A stretch of 64,000 nt of DNA from Agarophyton chilense (GCA_030374765.1 JARGXX010000086.1:372001-436000), one strand, 5' to 3'; positions 1-12,375 are shown, counted from the stretch's first letter. Translations and numbers: made by a program. Notes: a model not told the origin generated them from the sequence alone.

Positions 1-1202
1 ATGGTTGCTGTGGGCGCGTGTGAATATGGGTGGCTGATGATAATAAATGCTGGAGTGGTCGTTTGTGTTGGTGTAGTAGGCTTGTGCTTTAGATTGGTAC
101 TTCGGGTGGCGTTTGTCTTGACAATCTTCATCTGTGTGGGCGGAAAGGATTCCTAATGAGGTGTGAAAGCGACAGGGTGTCGCTCCTGCTGGTAGTCGTC
201 TGGGATAAGTGGATCCTCGACGGTACGGGCGGAACTGGCGGCGGTACTGATTGCGTCCTCTGTATCCATACTGTGGCATGTAGCGTGTGTTATTGTAGTC
301 CCCGGTGAATTGTGTAGGCGTTGGGGGTTTAGAGCTCCAGCCATGGGCGGGTTTGTAAAGGGTATGGAGTTCTTTGAAATTTCGTACGAAGTCTTTCACT
401 GTCTGTGGTTTTTGGAGTACGATTGGTCCGAGGATGGGTGTTAGAGATGTGTCTTTCTTGAGACCAGTGATGATAAATTCGACCGTCGTTTCTTCGTCTT
501 TGATGTTGGGGTAGCGAGCAGCTATCATTTTTTGGCGTATCGCCGTGTGGTTCTTTATGTATTCATCGATGTTCATGTCGGTGGTATAGGGAACATTTTC
601 TGCTTCCGTTTTCAAGAATTTATGGTCGTCCTTGGTCGCTTGGTCTATATGTTTGATGATGTCTGACACGAGGTCGAAGGGTGTAGGACGGTCTCCCGGT
701 ACGAGTATCAGTCCCAGTATGTCCGCTGGTACGCTGCTGAGGATGGCGGAGAGCAGTTTCGACTTGCGGTGAGTGTATTGTTCCAGTATGGCGGGGTCGA
801 TAGGTGTGTCGGGGTTGGAGATGAGGTGGTTGTTTGCTTTGATTGTGATGGAGTACGTTTCAAGGGCGAAGTACCATGGTGCGTAGTTGGTGATGTCTAG
901 TTCCGGGAGACGTGGGTGTCTATCTTGATCCATTGTGTGGAGGTGGGATTGTGTGGTGTCTGAGGGAGTGTGATTATCGTTTGATTCGATGGTGGCGTTA
1001 AAATAGAGTTCCTGTGTGATTTCAGTGATGTCTTTGATATGTTGCCTCCTATTGTGTCGGAGGGTTCGTTGGCTTTGTGGATTCGTTGTGGCTGGGGTTT
1101 TGTCGACTTCGTGTGGCGTGGTGGGAGGGTGAGTTACTGCGAGTTACTGCGTGGGGCTTGAGGTGGGAGGGTTATTGCTTTCGTTGTGCGAGCGTGGGTC
1201 CA
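1..1202 (-). mobile_element. Ty1/copia-like gag region, cut by the window edge
   Basis: On the minus strand a long open reading stretch runs from about position 933 (in-frame Met, then DQDRHPRLPELDITNY) off the left edge of the window, and coding-like sequence continues upstream to about 1202. The protein has the layout of a copia Gag: a helical capsid-like part opening with a 'YAPWYFALE' block, then a basic tail rich in Tyr, Arg and Pro, then a short Cys/His cluster of the form C-x2-H-x8-H-x4-C (CRFHTSLG...HTDEDC). The family assignment is inferred from this layout and from the adjacent primer site. Protease, integrase and RT would lie outside the window. It is treated as a fossil element. 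Confidence 0.65.
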
Positions 1203-1207
1203 TAACC
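1196..1207 (-). other. Putative copia-type primer binding site
   Basis: On the minus strand this reads GGTTATGGACCC. Copia-group elements are known to prime from an internal half of initiator tRNA-Met, with a site beginning GGTTATGGGCCC; the match here is close. It sits between the putative LTR (1210-1377) and the gag region, where a primer site should be. Confidence 0.5.
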
Positions 1208-1209
1208 TA

Positions 1210-1377
1210 TGAGAGGATGAATCTGGCTCATCTTTACTTGGATCCTGTCTTGTGTGGGCTTAAGTAATTCGAAATCTACTGTAATGTTTGACATGAACCG
1301 CTGCTTTCAGCCAACTATGTAAAGAATTCTGTACTCCGAAAGCTCGTTGTCTACATGTAGGGACTACTCAGTCAACA
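1210..1377 (-). repeat. Putative 5' LTR of the copia-like element
   Basis: Read on the minus strand the segment begins TGTTGACTGAG and ends TCCTCTCA, that is TG...CA bounds of copia type, two bases from the primer site. Only one copy is inside the window, so the LTR cannot be confirmed by comparison with its partner. The length of 168 bp is short but within the range of the family. Confidence 0.35.
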
Positions 1378-1601
1378 AAATCCCACCGTAATTCAGTCCC
1401 CATCAGCGCTTGCTTCTATAAAAAGCGCGCCAAAAAGAACCGCGAAATTCAAACGCGCACAAACAGTTTTAAACCTCAGAACCACGTCACTGATCTTTCT
1501 TAACATCTGCTTTCACATTTTGATCTACAATCAAATACAATCATTCCCAAGAGGTGCTTTGATTTCACAAAGCACTCATAACGATAACCTTTCAAGATTT
1601 T

Positions 1602-1760
1602 TCACAGTTTGAAAAGGGACAAATAGTGGCCCTACGCCGCAAAATGATTCCTATTAGAGACATTGCAACTAAACTCAATCGAGCTCCTTCGACAGTTCTT
1701 CGCTTTCAGAAGCGCCATGACAGTAATAAAGCGAACAATAACCCTCGTATTGCCCTCTAA
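1602..1760 (+). pseudogene. Tc1-type transposase, N-terminal helix-turn-helix fragment
   Basis: The translation has FEKGQIVALR, then IRDIATKLNRAPSTVLRF, the paired helix-turn-helix pattern of Tc1/mariner transposases ('G.I..L...G.S.R.IA..L.....TV.....'). The frame ends in a stop at 1758-1760, shortly before the retrotransposon boundary at 1792, and no good start Met is visible upstream, so this is a decayed fragment. Its partner, the catalytic part, lies beyond the retrotransposon at 13.98-14.67 kb. Confidence 0.7.
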
Positions 1761-1791
1761 AATTAGTGAAGAAGCAAGCGCTTGACAGATC

Positions 1792-2426
1792 TGTCGCACA
1801 ATCACCTCTGGGGTCTGCTACTGTCTTGTCTCGGGAGCGTGGTGACGCCCAACCTTAGGGAGCGTGGTGACGCTCAACCTTAGAAGGTAGGCGTAATACA
1901 CCTCGATGGTAACAGGGCACTGTGAAAACCCGCAGGGGCAAACTGCGGGGCAACTAGCCTATATCGTGTAGGTGAACGATGGTAGGCATCGACGCGCGGT
2001 AAAACCTATGTGGTAGTTGAGAAACAATGAACCAAAAGGTATAGTTGTGATCCAAGTGGTGCCTGTCTTTATCAGAGTAGGATGGGGGAGGTGCAGTTCC
2101 TTATATGCAGTGGAATGCCCTCTCCAGATTACCCGGGAGGTGCCAGCAAGGCACGGTCTCTGACCTAGTGTCAAAGACCTGACCAGCACTTGCTACAGTG
2201 CCAGGTGGCCACTCCACTACTGTTCTAAAAAAAATATGATTACAATTACAATTACTAACAATGTTCTCAACCAGAAGGTACATGTCAACACTACACGTGG
2301 CTGAGAACACCTAGATGGTAGCTCGCACGGAGCTGCATGGCCGATGATCCCTCGCATCCATCACCTACAAGGTGAGTGTAGTACATTGACAACCTCAAAG
2401 GTCAGCCCTTCTTCGACTATACGACA
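1792..2426 (-). repeat. Left-hand (3') LTR of the chromovirus
   Basis: Bounded by TGTCG...CGACA, an inverted terminal pair. It aligns end to end with the right-hand LTR at 12376-13879 once the 890-bp inserted segment there is set aside. A ~25-bp tandem duplication near 1830-1880 (GAGCGTGGTGACGC twice) explains most of the remaining length difference. Confidence 0.9.
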
Positions 2427-2444
2427 GACCCCCTTCCTACCCCT
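2427..2444 (-). other. Polypurine tract of the chromovirus
   Basis: Read on the minus strand this is AGGGGTAGGAAGGGGGTC, lying directly against the 3' LTR start TGTCG. This is the expected plus-strand primer of an LTR retrotransposon and fixes the element's orientation. It is followed on the plus strand by a perfect 8-bp hairpin, GAGACACG-CC-CGTGTCTC (2445-2462). Confidence 0.75.
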
Positions 2445-2462
2445 GAGACACGCCCGTGTCTC

Positions 2463-3329
2463 CCTTCCATCAAACCATAGAGATGTAGCGAGCGACAGCG
2501 GCGCGGGCATCGGAGTGGTGTCTGTGCGCGACGCGTGATCCCCTGAGGTTCAGAACTCGGCGCCAGTATCGGTTGGGGAGGGCGCGCGACGAAGTCAGCG
2601 CACGAATTGAGCGATAAACATTCAGGTAGGGACTGTGATGAGGGCGATGCAGTGTAACTAGCGCGCTCGCGGACACCTTTTCGGTAGTAGCCCTGCTTAC
2701 TTGTGATTCTGCTTCCGCATAGACCCCTGTCTAGCCAAGCTGGTATCTCACCTTTTCCGGTTACTCAAACTTCAGTTACCTCCTAGGTCCCTGCGCGCGC
2801 CGTCTTGCCCGGCCGTTTTTCACGGCTCGACAACCCTTCAGGTATTGCTGCCCTTAATTGGCGGCGTCGCGACCATAACCGTGCTGTCCGGCTTCCCCTG
2901 AAGGATTCCTGGCTTTTCGACCTTTCAGGTTTCGTCTACCTTGTAAGGATTGACTTGTGTCGCCGTTGGGGCCTGAGCCTGCGTCGATACAACCATTGAG
3001 GTGTTGGCCTGGGCCCGTGGTGGGAGCTTCCGGTTGTGAGAGCTTATTGGTGTTGAGCGGCCCCGTCGGTAATTAGGCCACCTTTTTTCGGTTTTGCATT
3101 CCGATTTACCCTCAAGGCGATGACAGGATCACGCCGCCTCCACGCACGCGTTCGAACCTATTCGGTACCATGTGGGTGCACCTCGTGCCGCATCGTGGAT
3201 TCGTCACCGATACCTCGAAGGGGTGGGTCGTCCCCACAAGCAGCACCATCGCTCGAGAGACGTGAGATGCCCGTTATAATTGAGGTTTAAGAAGTCGGCG
3301 ATTCCGAGGGGATTGATACCCCTCCAGTT
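2463..3329. other. Chromovirus interior, no clear gene
   Basis: Sequence between the polypurine tract and the antisense coding-like region. I see no convincing protein on either strand. It carries several ACC/GGT dyads and half-dyads, for example ACCTTTCAGGT near 2919 and ACCTTGTAAGG near 2939, like the rest of the element. Confidence 0.4.
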
Positions 3330-5531
3330 ATGCCTTTAAGGTCGGATTGGTCCCGTTCCACGACACCTCAAAGGTATGCTCCCGCTCGTGACCGCACGCT
3401 GGCCACTGTTGAACCCAAAAGGTCGGTGTCGCTACTGCTGGAAAGGCTGGATCCGTTGGTCGTGTTCTCAGAACGGACCGAAGAGGCTCTACCTCAGAAG
3501 GATGAATACCCGCTGGTGTTCACCGCGGCGGTGGAGGTCGAGTCATCACCTCGTTCGTCGGGTCAAGCTACGGCCTTCCCAACCATGTCAGGTAGAGATC
3601 CATCTCGTGGCCGTGGGATGGTATTACCAAGACGGTGACTCGCTCGACTTCTCGAACGCCTACCAACATTGGGTTTCGCAGCAGGCCTGTCCCTGCGACT
3701 CAGTTCTCTCCTGGGACTCCGGCTGACCCGTACCAACGCAGTGGCGGACTTCCTTCGACGACCCAAACCAATTGAAATCAAAACCTCGCGTTCGGTTCGG
3801 CGAACTGGACAACGAGTCAGCATGGACCTTTTGGTATTACCTTCGACCAGGTGACGAACAATTACCTGTTGAAGCACAATTGGCCTGTGGCCGTGGGGAA
3901 TTCGTCATTGCCGGCAGCTCTTACCAGACCACAATTGGATGCCTACTTCCGTTTGTCCCGTTGGGACTGCGAGCGCCTTCGCTCCGTTCCCTTGCTCTTG
4001 AAGAAACGGGACCAAGAGTCTCAACCTCGTCAGGGTCGACTGGGATGTTACCAGAGTGGGCAGCGTCATACACCTTTGAGGTATTTCATCCCGCCGATGT
4101 ATACGATTGACTTGCCGTATGTGCGCATCGAACCGGAGCTTGATTATTACCGTCGATTGGTGGCGCAAGTGTGCCAGTACCCGTCTATTCCGGAGTCTTA
4201 CCTTCCGGTTTCACCTGACTTGGTTTCCCTGAATCGGCCTTTCACCACTATCAACTGGGCACTGTAGTAGGTGGGGCGAGGATGCAGCGACGGAGAGTCG
4301 CGTTCGCCCTCGCAACTCTTACACTCGCGTTATGAATATGTTTCATAACGTCGAGTACTTCTCACAACCTACGAAGGGCAGACCTGATTAGTACGTGCTT
4401 CGACCAGAGTGGTGGGAGTCCTATGAGGTTCCGTTATCGCTGAGCGTGCCCACTCCGCCGGTTTTGGCGTACTTCGGGAGTCAGATTTCCCGGAACCTAG
4501 AGCGGTATTACCTCATTCGGTCGATTGCCCTCTCGGAGTGGACCGTGTTGGTTGCCATCCTGGTTCTGGAGGCCGCCCGTTACGGTATCGATTGGGATTG
4601 TCGCAATCCTGACTCTGACATATACCGAGATGGTGTTCAACCTGTAGGTCGCATGTTCTTCATACCTCCGAGGGTTGCCCAGGATATTTCCCGATTTGGT
4701 TACGAGAACATCGTGGAGGGGATCGATTATAATGTGAAGGATTTCAACTCGTATCTCGAGCAGAGCAAGAATTACCATTAGGATTCCCATCAAGGTTGGG
4801 AGGCTTTCGATCCCGCAACTTGGGATATTGTGCCTCGCAACGCCCAATATTATCCTGGGGTGCCTCCTGTTTATAGAGCTTCCGCGAGCCCCGAACCTTA
4901 TCACGGTACTGTGGACACACCAGTTGGTCATTATGCTGGTCCCGTCCCGTCCGAGACGTTACCTCAAGGTCGTAAGTCGCTTATCCCTACGGGTGTGACT
5001 CCTACTCAATCGAGCTCCTCGCGGGTTACTGGTCCGATTCGACCTCTGTTGGTGGGTATTGCTCGTCCTCCGCCTCAACCTATGATGGATTCCGCGGCCG
5101 TACTCGGTTTGCTGGCTCGAATTCGCCAGTCTTGCGTCACCAACTTTCAGAGGGCTGGGCCTACCTCTGTGGTTGCTTCATTAACGCTCCTTGAAGGTTT
5201 GCTGCCGCGCCATGCGCAATACCTGAAGGCGCTGAACCAACTTGGTGAGTTCCAGATTCAGTTCCAGTTGGACATGTACCAACTGGCCACCCGTCAGGTT
5301 GCCAATCTGGAAAGCGTCTCTGCTGCTGCGCCATCTGATCCTTTGACGGATCCCCTTTTAGGTTCTATCTTGAACCCTGTGGTTTTGCAACCTGCTCCGG
5401 CGGTTCCTTTCGTTCATCCTCTTTTGGTTTCGACTTCTCTCCCCAGTGGCGGGGCTACCGCTCCTTCGCTACATCTTAGTTCGATGGCTCCTAGCATTTC
5501 CGCGGGGTTTTCCTCCGAGAGTACTCAATAA
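3330..5531 (+). other. Antisense coding-like region inside the chromovirus
   Basis: Between the integrase end and the 3' LTR, the strand opposite to gag-pol carries coding-like stretches, broken in a few places, the longest about 700 bp near 4.83-5.53 kb. The encoded sequence has a Trp/Tyr-rich middle part (RPEWWESYEV, SEWTVLVAILVLEAARYG) and a Pro/Ser-rich end with a helical patch (HAQYLKALNQLGEFQIQF). I do not recognise the family. Plant Tat-lineage gypsy elements are known to carry antisense frames in this same place, so this could be a comparable accessory gene. It shares the ACC(N4-6)GGT dyads of the rest of the element, so it is not a foreign insert by that measure. Confidence 0.5.
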
Positions 5532-5728
5532 CCCGGGTATTCCTGATTCCATTGCTCCTAAACCGACAGGTCCTTCTTAAAGTAAATTGTTGTCTTTTCT
5601 ACGGTTCCATTCGGTTGTTCTTTCGTGTCGTCCCTTGTAGGCAATCTGACGCATATGCGTCCACCTTCTGCGTAAAACGACGTATCTTCTCCCCCTTCCT
5701 TAGGCCTGAGTACCACAAAGGTCTAAGG

Positions 5729-8700
5729 TTAGCCGTCTGCAGGCATCGGCTCCTTGCGACGGCGCCAATACCAGATACGGAAGTGTGGGGGTATTGCGGC
5801 TGGGGGTTCGAGGGTGTCCCCTTCTGAGCCCCAGCCGTACCATTTGACGGTGTACTTCAGACCATTGTAAGTTTTCTTGTGGCCCACCAGACAGTCAACG
5901 GGAAATTCCTCTGAGGTTTGGTCCTGATCTTTCGGGGGAACGCCACCTTGAGGGTTCATATGCTCCGAGTTTGGAGCTTCATGTGTGGGAGCCGCGTCGG
6001 GAGCCCCCGCTCTTACCGTTTGAGATTGTATTTCCGTCCCTGTTAAAGGGTTGTAATCCGAATTATCCCTTGGTAGGTCATCGTTCACCTCAATTGGGGT
6101 GGGGTCCTCCGAGGGTCGAGTACGCAGGGCTACAGCTCTGGGCTCTCGAGCTGAGGTGTCCGCCTCCATGCGATGTTGAACCGTTTCAGGTGCTACCGTA
6201 ATACGTTCAATTGAGATCGTATTCGGTATTCCGTCCTGTTCAACCGTAACGGTGTGGTCTGATGCGTTCAATACCTCATAAGGTCCCCATGATTTGGGTA
6301 GAAGCTTTGAATTGATATCTCTATCAATAGCTTCGTCTTCCGCTTCATCACCCGGTCGTTTTCTTTTACGTGAAGGTGGGTTGTCTATGTAGACATATTG
6401 TCCCGACGATACAGAGACCACTTTGGATACCCTACGGCCGTAGTCGGCCTTGTACCACTTCTGGGCTGCAGTGAGGCGGCTCTCTGCATGTTTGAGAGCC
6501 CTCCTCAACGTCACAAGGGTACTTCGCTTGACCTGGGCAGGGGTCAGTGCGCCAGCTGCAGTAGTGGTGGTATGATCTCCCTGCACTACAATACCTGGGG
6601 GGTGTCGCGAAAGAACCAAATCAAAGGGAGTGGTCTGCGTTAACCGGTGTACCTGAAGGTTATAGGAGTTGGTGAGCGGTTGCACCAGCTCATCCCACCC
6701 AGTTTGGTGCTCTTCCGTATAGTGTCGTAGCCTTGATATCAATTCGTGGTCAAAGCGCTCGACCTGTCCGTTCGTCTGCGGGTGGTAGGCAGTAGTGAAA
6801 TAGAGCTTGATACCCAAGAGGTTACAGACTGCTTCGAAGAACTTCGATGCCAGGCTTGAACCATTATCGGTAAGTAGGTACAGTGGTGCACCATACGGGT
6901 AGACCCAATTGTTGAGGAACGCGATCGCCAGCGTGGTTGACTTCGTCTCCTTGAAAGGTATCACTCTCGTGAGGTTCGAGAACCTGTCGCTGATCACAAG
7001 AATGTGCTGATACCCATTCTTGGTCTTGGGAAGTGGTCCTAGAAGGTCTATCGCAACAAACTCCAGCGAACCCGATGCTGGAAACAGCTTGAGATACTTT
7101 CGATGCTTTCGAATACCACCGCGGGTACGAGCACAAGATTCGCATTGACCTACAAAGGTATAGACATCATGGGCCATAGGAGGCCAGTAGAACTGTTGAC
7201 TCAAGATGTAATACATCCTGGTGGCACCGGGGTGTCCCGATAGTCGCGGGTAGTGCGCGAGATACAAGACTCTCGGGCGCAGCGCCTTCGGAACCACCTT
7301 TTGAAAGCTACCATTCAAGGTTGACCTTCTCACGATGTACCCATTGTGGTCCACATCGAATGGTGATACTTTGAAACCAATTTGGTCAGCCAGGGTTCTG
7401 CAGTACGCATCCTGGGCCTTTTCTCGTAGAAATTCCTCTCGGGTTACGGGCATGACGTTCGTTTCCTCTAGGGTCTGTATCTGCGTTTCCATGTCGGTGT
7501 TCCGCAAATCTCCTTCTTCATTTAAGTCCCGACATCCTTCTAGGTGTTCGTCGGTACCATTTTGGTTTGATGACACCAATAAGCAAGGGATATCATCGTC
7601 CACCGGTTCTGTCTCTAACCCTGAAGAGTTTAAGCGTGACATAGCAACAGCTATACTGTGCTTGATACCTGGACGGTATTGTACGTCGTATTCAAACTCC
7701 GAAAGACTCAACCTTCAACGGGCAAGTCTACCAGACGCATCTGCGAGTCCTAGGATCCACCTTGAGGCGTCGTGGTCCGTCCGCAACGTAAAGCGCTCAC
7801 CATAAAGGTAGTGACGGAGCATCAACATGCGCCACACTACTGCTAGACATTCCTTCTCGGCTACCGTGTAGATCTACTCCGCCTCATTCATAGCGCGGCT
7901 CCAGTACCCTATAGGTAATTTGTCTCCGTTGTGCTGCTCCTGCATGAGACAACAACCAATTTGGGCATGGGATGCATCTGTATCCAGCGTGTAGGGTAGA
8001 CCTGTTTTCGGTATCGCTAAGATTGGCGGCGACGACAGCTCTCGTTTCAATTCCTCAAAGTTTTCCATTTCGTCGTTCGATAGATTCTTAAACCGTTCAG
8101 GTTCACTTTTCTGGAGCTTTTTGTTGAGGGGAGCCGATATTTTCGAGAATCCTTTCACGAAGCGACGATAGACGTTGCATAAACCTATAAAGGATCGTAC
8201 GTCTGTCTGGGATCGTGGCAATTTGACCTCCTGTACGGCTCTAATGTTGCTCGGCGCAACCTCTAGGGTACCAGGGCCTATGATGTGGCCCAGGTATTCA
8301 ACCGTTCTGTTGAAGAAGACGCATATGCGTAGCTTTAGCATCACCCCCGCCTCAGCTAGGAGGGTTAGTATGGTTCGTACGTGAGCAAAATGCTCTTCTA
8401 CCGATCTGGAGTAGATGATTACATCATCGATGAATACTAAGGCGGTTGTCCATTTAACCTTCGAAATGATGATGTCCAGCGCCCTTTGAAAGGTGGCTGG
8501 AGCATTGCGCAACACGAATGGCATCCGCGTGAAGCGAAACAAACCTGCATGGCACGTGAAGGTCATTTTATCTCGATCTTCCTCACGTACAGGTACCTGC
8601 CAATAACCAAAATTGGCATCCAACGTGGTAAATATCTGCGCATCTCCGAAGGAGTCAATGCACTCATCCATTCCAGGTATTGGGTACAAGTCCCTGATGG

Positions 8701-10021
8701 TCATGCTATTGAGCCTCATATAGTCCACACAGAACCTCAGACGGTTATCCCCTTTCTTCTGAACCAGGACCACGGGAATAGCCCAATCTGAGATGGCTGG
8801 TTCAATTACACCTTCTTGGAGCATTCGCTCCACTCCTTTGAGTTCTACTTCTCTCGCGTTCGGATCTGCACGATATGGTTGCTGATAAATCGGCTTCGAG
8901 TCAGGGAAGAGCTCGATGCGATGCTGTGTGGCCTTAAGTTGGCCCAGATGGCCTGACCACATAGTTTCAAACTCTTCCAGAAGGTCGAGAATATGGCCCC
9001 GCAGTTCGCCGTTATCTTCACCGATCTGGACAGTATCTTCCCATTGCCTCTCAGGGTCAGGTTCCTTTTCTTTGTCTACCGATTCCTTATCGGTTAACTT
9101 TGCTTCCAACTTGGTATTTATCGATACCTTTATGGTTGTGGACGCATTTGCGCACCCCCCTTCGTTATCGAAGTTGACCACGCCGAGATCAGTGGGAGCT
9201 ACGGTGAAGATTCCTTGTGGTGCCGGTAGTGCAATGCCAACATTGGTATTTTTCGGCAACTTCATGTCGTGACTGCTGAAGTTGCTGAGACACACCTTAA
9301 AGGGTTGATTTGGGATGTTGTCGACAATCCCGTTGGCCATCAAGGTGAGGTGTCGATGTGATAACCTTGGATGGTTTTGTACTATGACCAGCCCGGGGGT
9401 CGCGCACGACAGCGGTACTAATATTTGGTGCATTGGCGGGATAACAACCTGTTTGGTAATGCGCACTTTGTTGGAGACCGTTTCGGTGGATATCGTCTTC
9501 TTCGGTTTGACGAACCATCCCCGTTTGGTTCCTGTATTGCATAAAATGGCAAATCGACCGCCGTGACGTAGGGCGACGGTATGGGAACCAGGAAGGATTT
9601 CTTTGACATGTCTGTCGATGAAGTTCGTACCTAGTAGGCATTCTGTTGGTAAACGGTCGACAACAAAGAATTGCAGTCTTACCTTGAGGTGTCCAAGCTG
9701 CACCACAGTGGTTAGCATACCTCGAAGGTTTATTGGGCGCTCATTGGCATCCACCAGCGGGTTGTTGTCGGGAGGTCGGCTCAAGGTCCGAAGTACAGCC
9801 TCAAGTATGACACGATAGTTCGGGATGTTTGAGCCAGCTCCCGTATCCAACACGCAGGTGACCAGAACCGCAAGGCGATCGGAGAAACACATTGAAGCAC
9901 GTACTTTATAGTTATTGTACTTCATATGACAAACCGGAACTGGTTGTGACGTGTTCTCTTCTACCTTCAAGGTTCTGGGTATCGATTGGCCTTCTACTTG
10001 CAGGTTGGGTTCGGCCATCAC
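5729..10021 (-). mobile_element. Chromovirus pol: protease, RT, RNase H, integrase, chromodomain
   Basis: Parts in order on the minus strand. Aspartic protease near 9.85 kb (VLDTGAGS). Reverse transcriptase about 8.15-8.9 kb with LDANFGYWQVPV and the catalytic FIDDVIIYS at about 8.41-8.43 kb. RNase H about 7.7-8.05 kb (TLDTDASHAQIGC). Integrase about 6.5-7.3 kb with an HHCC zinc part (HYPRLSGHPG, CESCART) and the three acidic catalytic positions in AIDLLGP, LTDNGSS and QVERFDHE. A chromodomain at about 5.74-5.9 kb (YTVKWYGWGSEGDTLEP). The element's products would make and integrate a DNA copy; the chromodomain usually steers integration to marked chromatin. The region is broken and treated as a fossil. 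Confidence 0.92.
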
Positions 10022-12300
10022 GCCAACCGTTCGGTTTTTTCATCCTGTACGGGAGGGGTTGAGTCCAAGTTTGGTGTTTCCTCGATGGTATTGACCTGTA
10101 CCGGTGTACGGGGTTGGAACCTATTTGGTGCTTGCGTTGAAGACCTATAGAGGCGTTGGTGATTCTGAATGCAAGCCTGAATCCACTGGTCTCTCATCCC
10201 TGGACGTGAGTTAGCGCAATTGTTTGCCAAATGGTCTGTCGCGAGACAAAACCAGCAAACGAGGCCTCCAGTTTGGGGGTCTCGCGTTACCATTGAGGGG
10301 GGCTTCGAAACCTGGTTGGTAGGAGCAGTGGCGTAGGATGTGGGTGGCGAGTTATGGGAGCTCGCTCCCGGCATCCTATGCGAGCTCATCGCACTTGGCG
10401 GCGATTGTACCGAGTTTGGTGTACGCGTTTACGACCAATTTCCTACCGTCGAAGGTTTCGAGAACCGCCCCTGGGTCACTACCAAGTGGTTCGGGGTCCC
10501 TGTAGGTACTTCTAGGTGCGAGCTACCCGCTGAGGTTGTGGTATCTTCAATTTCCAAGACCGACCTTTTCGGTTTATCCTTCGAGGTTGGAGGCACGGCT
10601 GGTCTCTTTCCCAGCCGAAGGGTATCTCCAAGGCCCTGGGAGTATCAAGCCAGCCCATTGTGGTCTACCTTTCGGATATTGGCCAAGTAGTTGCGAACCT
10701 GGGAACGGATCGCTTTGTCGACATTGTCGGCAAATAGCTACTTTAACCTAGAGGTAGTGAACACATTACCACAGCGGGTTGACAGATTCCAAAGCGCGAG
10801 CGAAAACTCCAATTCGGTTTGCCCAGACCTTTGATGGTAAGCGAGGACTTCTGAGTAAGCCGCTTGGATAACCTCATCTGTGGCGTATGTTTCCAAAAGG
10901 AAACTGACCACTTCTGGGTATGACTCCAACATCTCTGTGCCATCCTCATCCATCGCTAAGGTATTGCCGCGGAGGCTACCCTTTAGCAAGTAGTATGCTT
11001 GTCCTTTCAGGCAAAACTGAAATAGCCACATAGCAGCGCCCTCGGAAAAACCATTTTGGTCACATGCAAGCTTGAACTTTTGTAGAAACTCAATCACCGC
11101 AATAGGATCCGTACCTGTAAAGGCTGTCTCACCCATTTGGAAGCTGAGCTTCTTGTGGTGCTTAGTAATCTTCTGAGCAACCTCTTGCGTGTATTCAGAA
11201 GACTTATTGATCAACCGATTAGTCCTGTAATCAACCGCTTTGGTGAACATATCGTTCAACGGTTGGTGCACCTCCAGGTCCATTTCGGTGTCCGACTTAG
11301 AGTCGGGCGACTCATTGTATCGCTTTTTACCCTTTCGGTTCTTTTTCGACGACTTCTTCGTCGACCTGTTCGGTTTGTTCTTCTTCTTACCTTTACGGTC
11401 ATCATCCGACGATGAACTCGTATCGGAATTGGAGTCTGACGAGTCCGGGTCTGAATCATCCTCTCGATTCTTTCCCCTCGTCGTCCTCCGCTTCTTACCT
11501 TTTCGGTTTCTTCGTCGCTCATCCAACGAGTCAGACGAATCGACCTTGGGACCACCTCCATGGGTATCCTTTTGAACGAAACCAGTAATTGGTTGCAGAT
11601 AAATGTCTTGAGGATCTACCTTCCCCGGGACCTCTTGACTCTGCTTTGGCCCTTGTAGGTACTCACTATCAGTAGGTAAGTGTTTGGAATGGGTGGAATG
11701 ACCCATTTGGAACCCTTGTGGTATGCGCTTTTCGATGTTCACCTGTGTAGGTCGGGATTCTGCCAATCCCTCGGAAACCCAAAGGTCCTGCACAGCGCAG
11801 TAAACATGCTCCCTAGCATCTGTAAAGAGATACTGTTTCGCCATTTCAGGTATCCTGTCCGATAGCTCTTGAGCTGCTCGGTCAACCACAATACGGGTAA
11901 ATGCAACGACGTCCATTGAGCGCGGAACCATCCGGGTATCCGACTTCTCCTTTACGGTTAATGCATCCTCGACCGCGAGGGTGACGAGCATTTTCGCTCG
12001 CTCTTCGAGCTGAGGCCATAGCTCCTCCGCTGCATCCTCAATTGGTAATTCCCTTTGAGGTTCCGTTGCCATAGGCGGCGGACCATGTACCTTTACGGTT
12101 TTGTCCCAAGGGTGCCGGAGCAGCTCCTCGGGGCTTTCCAGAATCGGTTGAGCCGATGGGGATCCTTTAAGACCTTTATGGCTTGGACGGGCGCTCGCAC
12201 CACTCGTATTCCTTTTAGGTTGTTCGATTTGTGACCAATAGTGGTATCCTGTATTGCTTTGCGGGATTTCCTGAAACCAAATAGGTGTACGAGCGTTCAA
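10018..12300 (-). mobile_element. Chromovirus gag region with zinc knuckle
   Basis: The first coding part of the element on the minus strand. It has an Asp/Ser/Lys/Arg-rich low-complexity middle (about 11.25-11.55 kb), then a capsid-like part (AVIEFLQKFKLACDQNGFSEG, shown here as two overlapping motifs AVIEFLQKFKL and LACDQNGFSEG) typical of gypsy Gag, and nearer the pol end a CCHC zinc knuckle, CWFCLATDHLANNC, near 10.2 kb. It would form the particle that packages element RNA. It is broken and treated as a fossil. Confidence 0.8.
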
Positions 12301-12356
12301 TCCTTCTTGGAATCTCGTGTGAACCGTGAAGGTACGACGAAACCTAAAAATACTTT

Positions 12357-12372
12357 CTAAGTCGGGAGACCA
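12357..12372 (-). other. Putative primer binding site of the chromovirus
   Basis: On the minus strand the sequence three bases after the 5' LTR reads TGGTCTCCCGACTTAG. A site starting TGG fits pairing with a tRNA 3' CCA end, here ...CGGGAGACCA. I could not name the tRNA. Position and the TGG start are the only support. Confidence 0.45.
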
Positions 12373-12375
12373 AAA

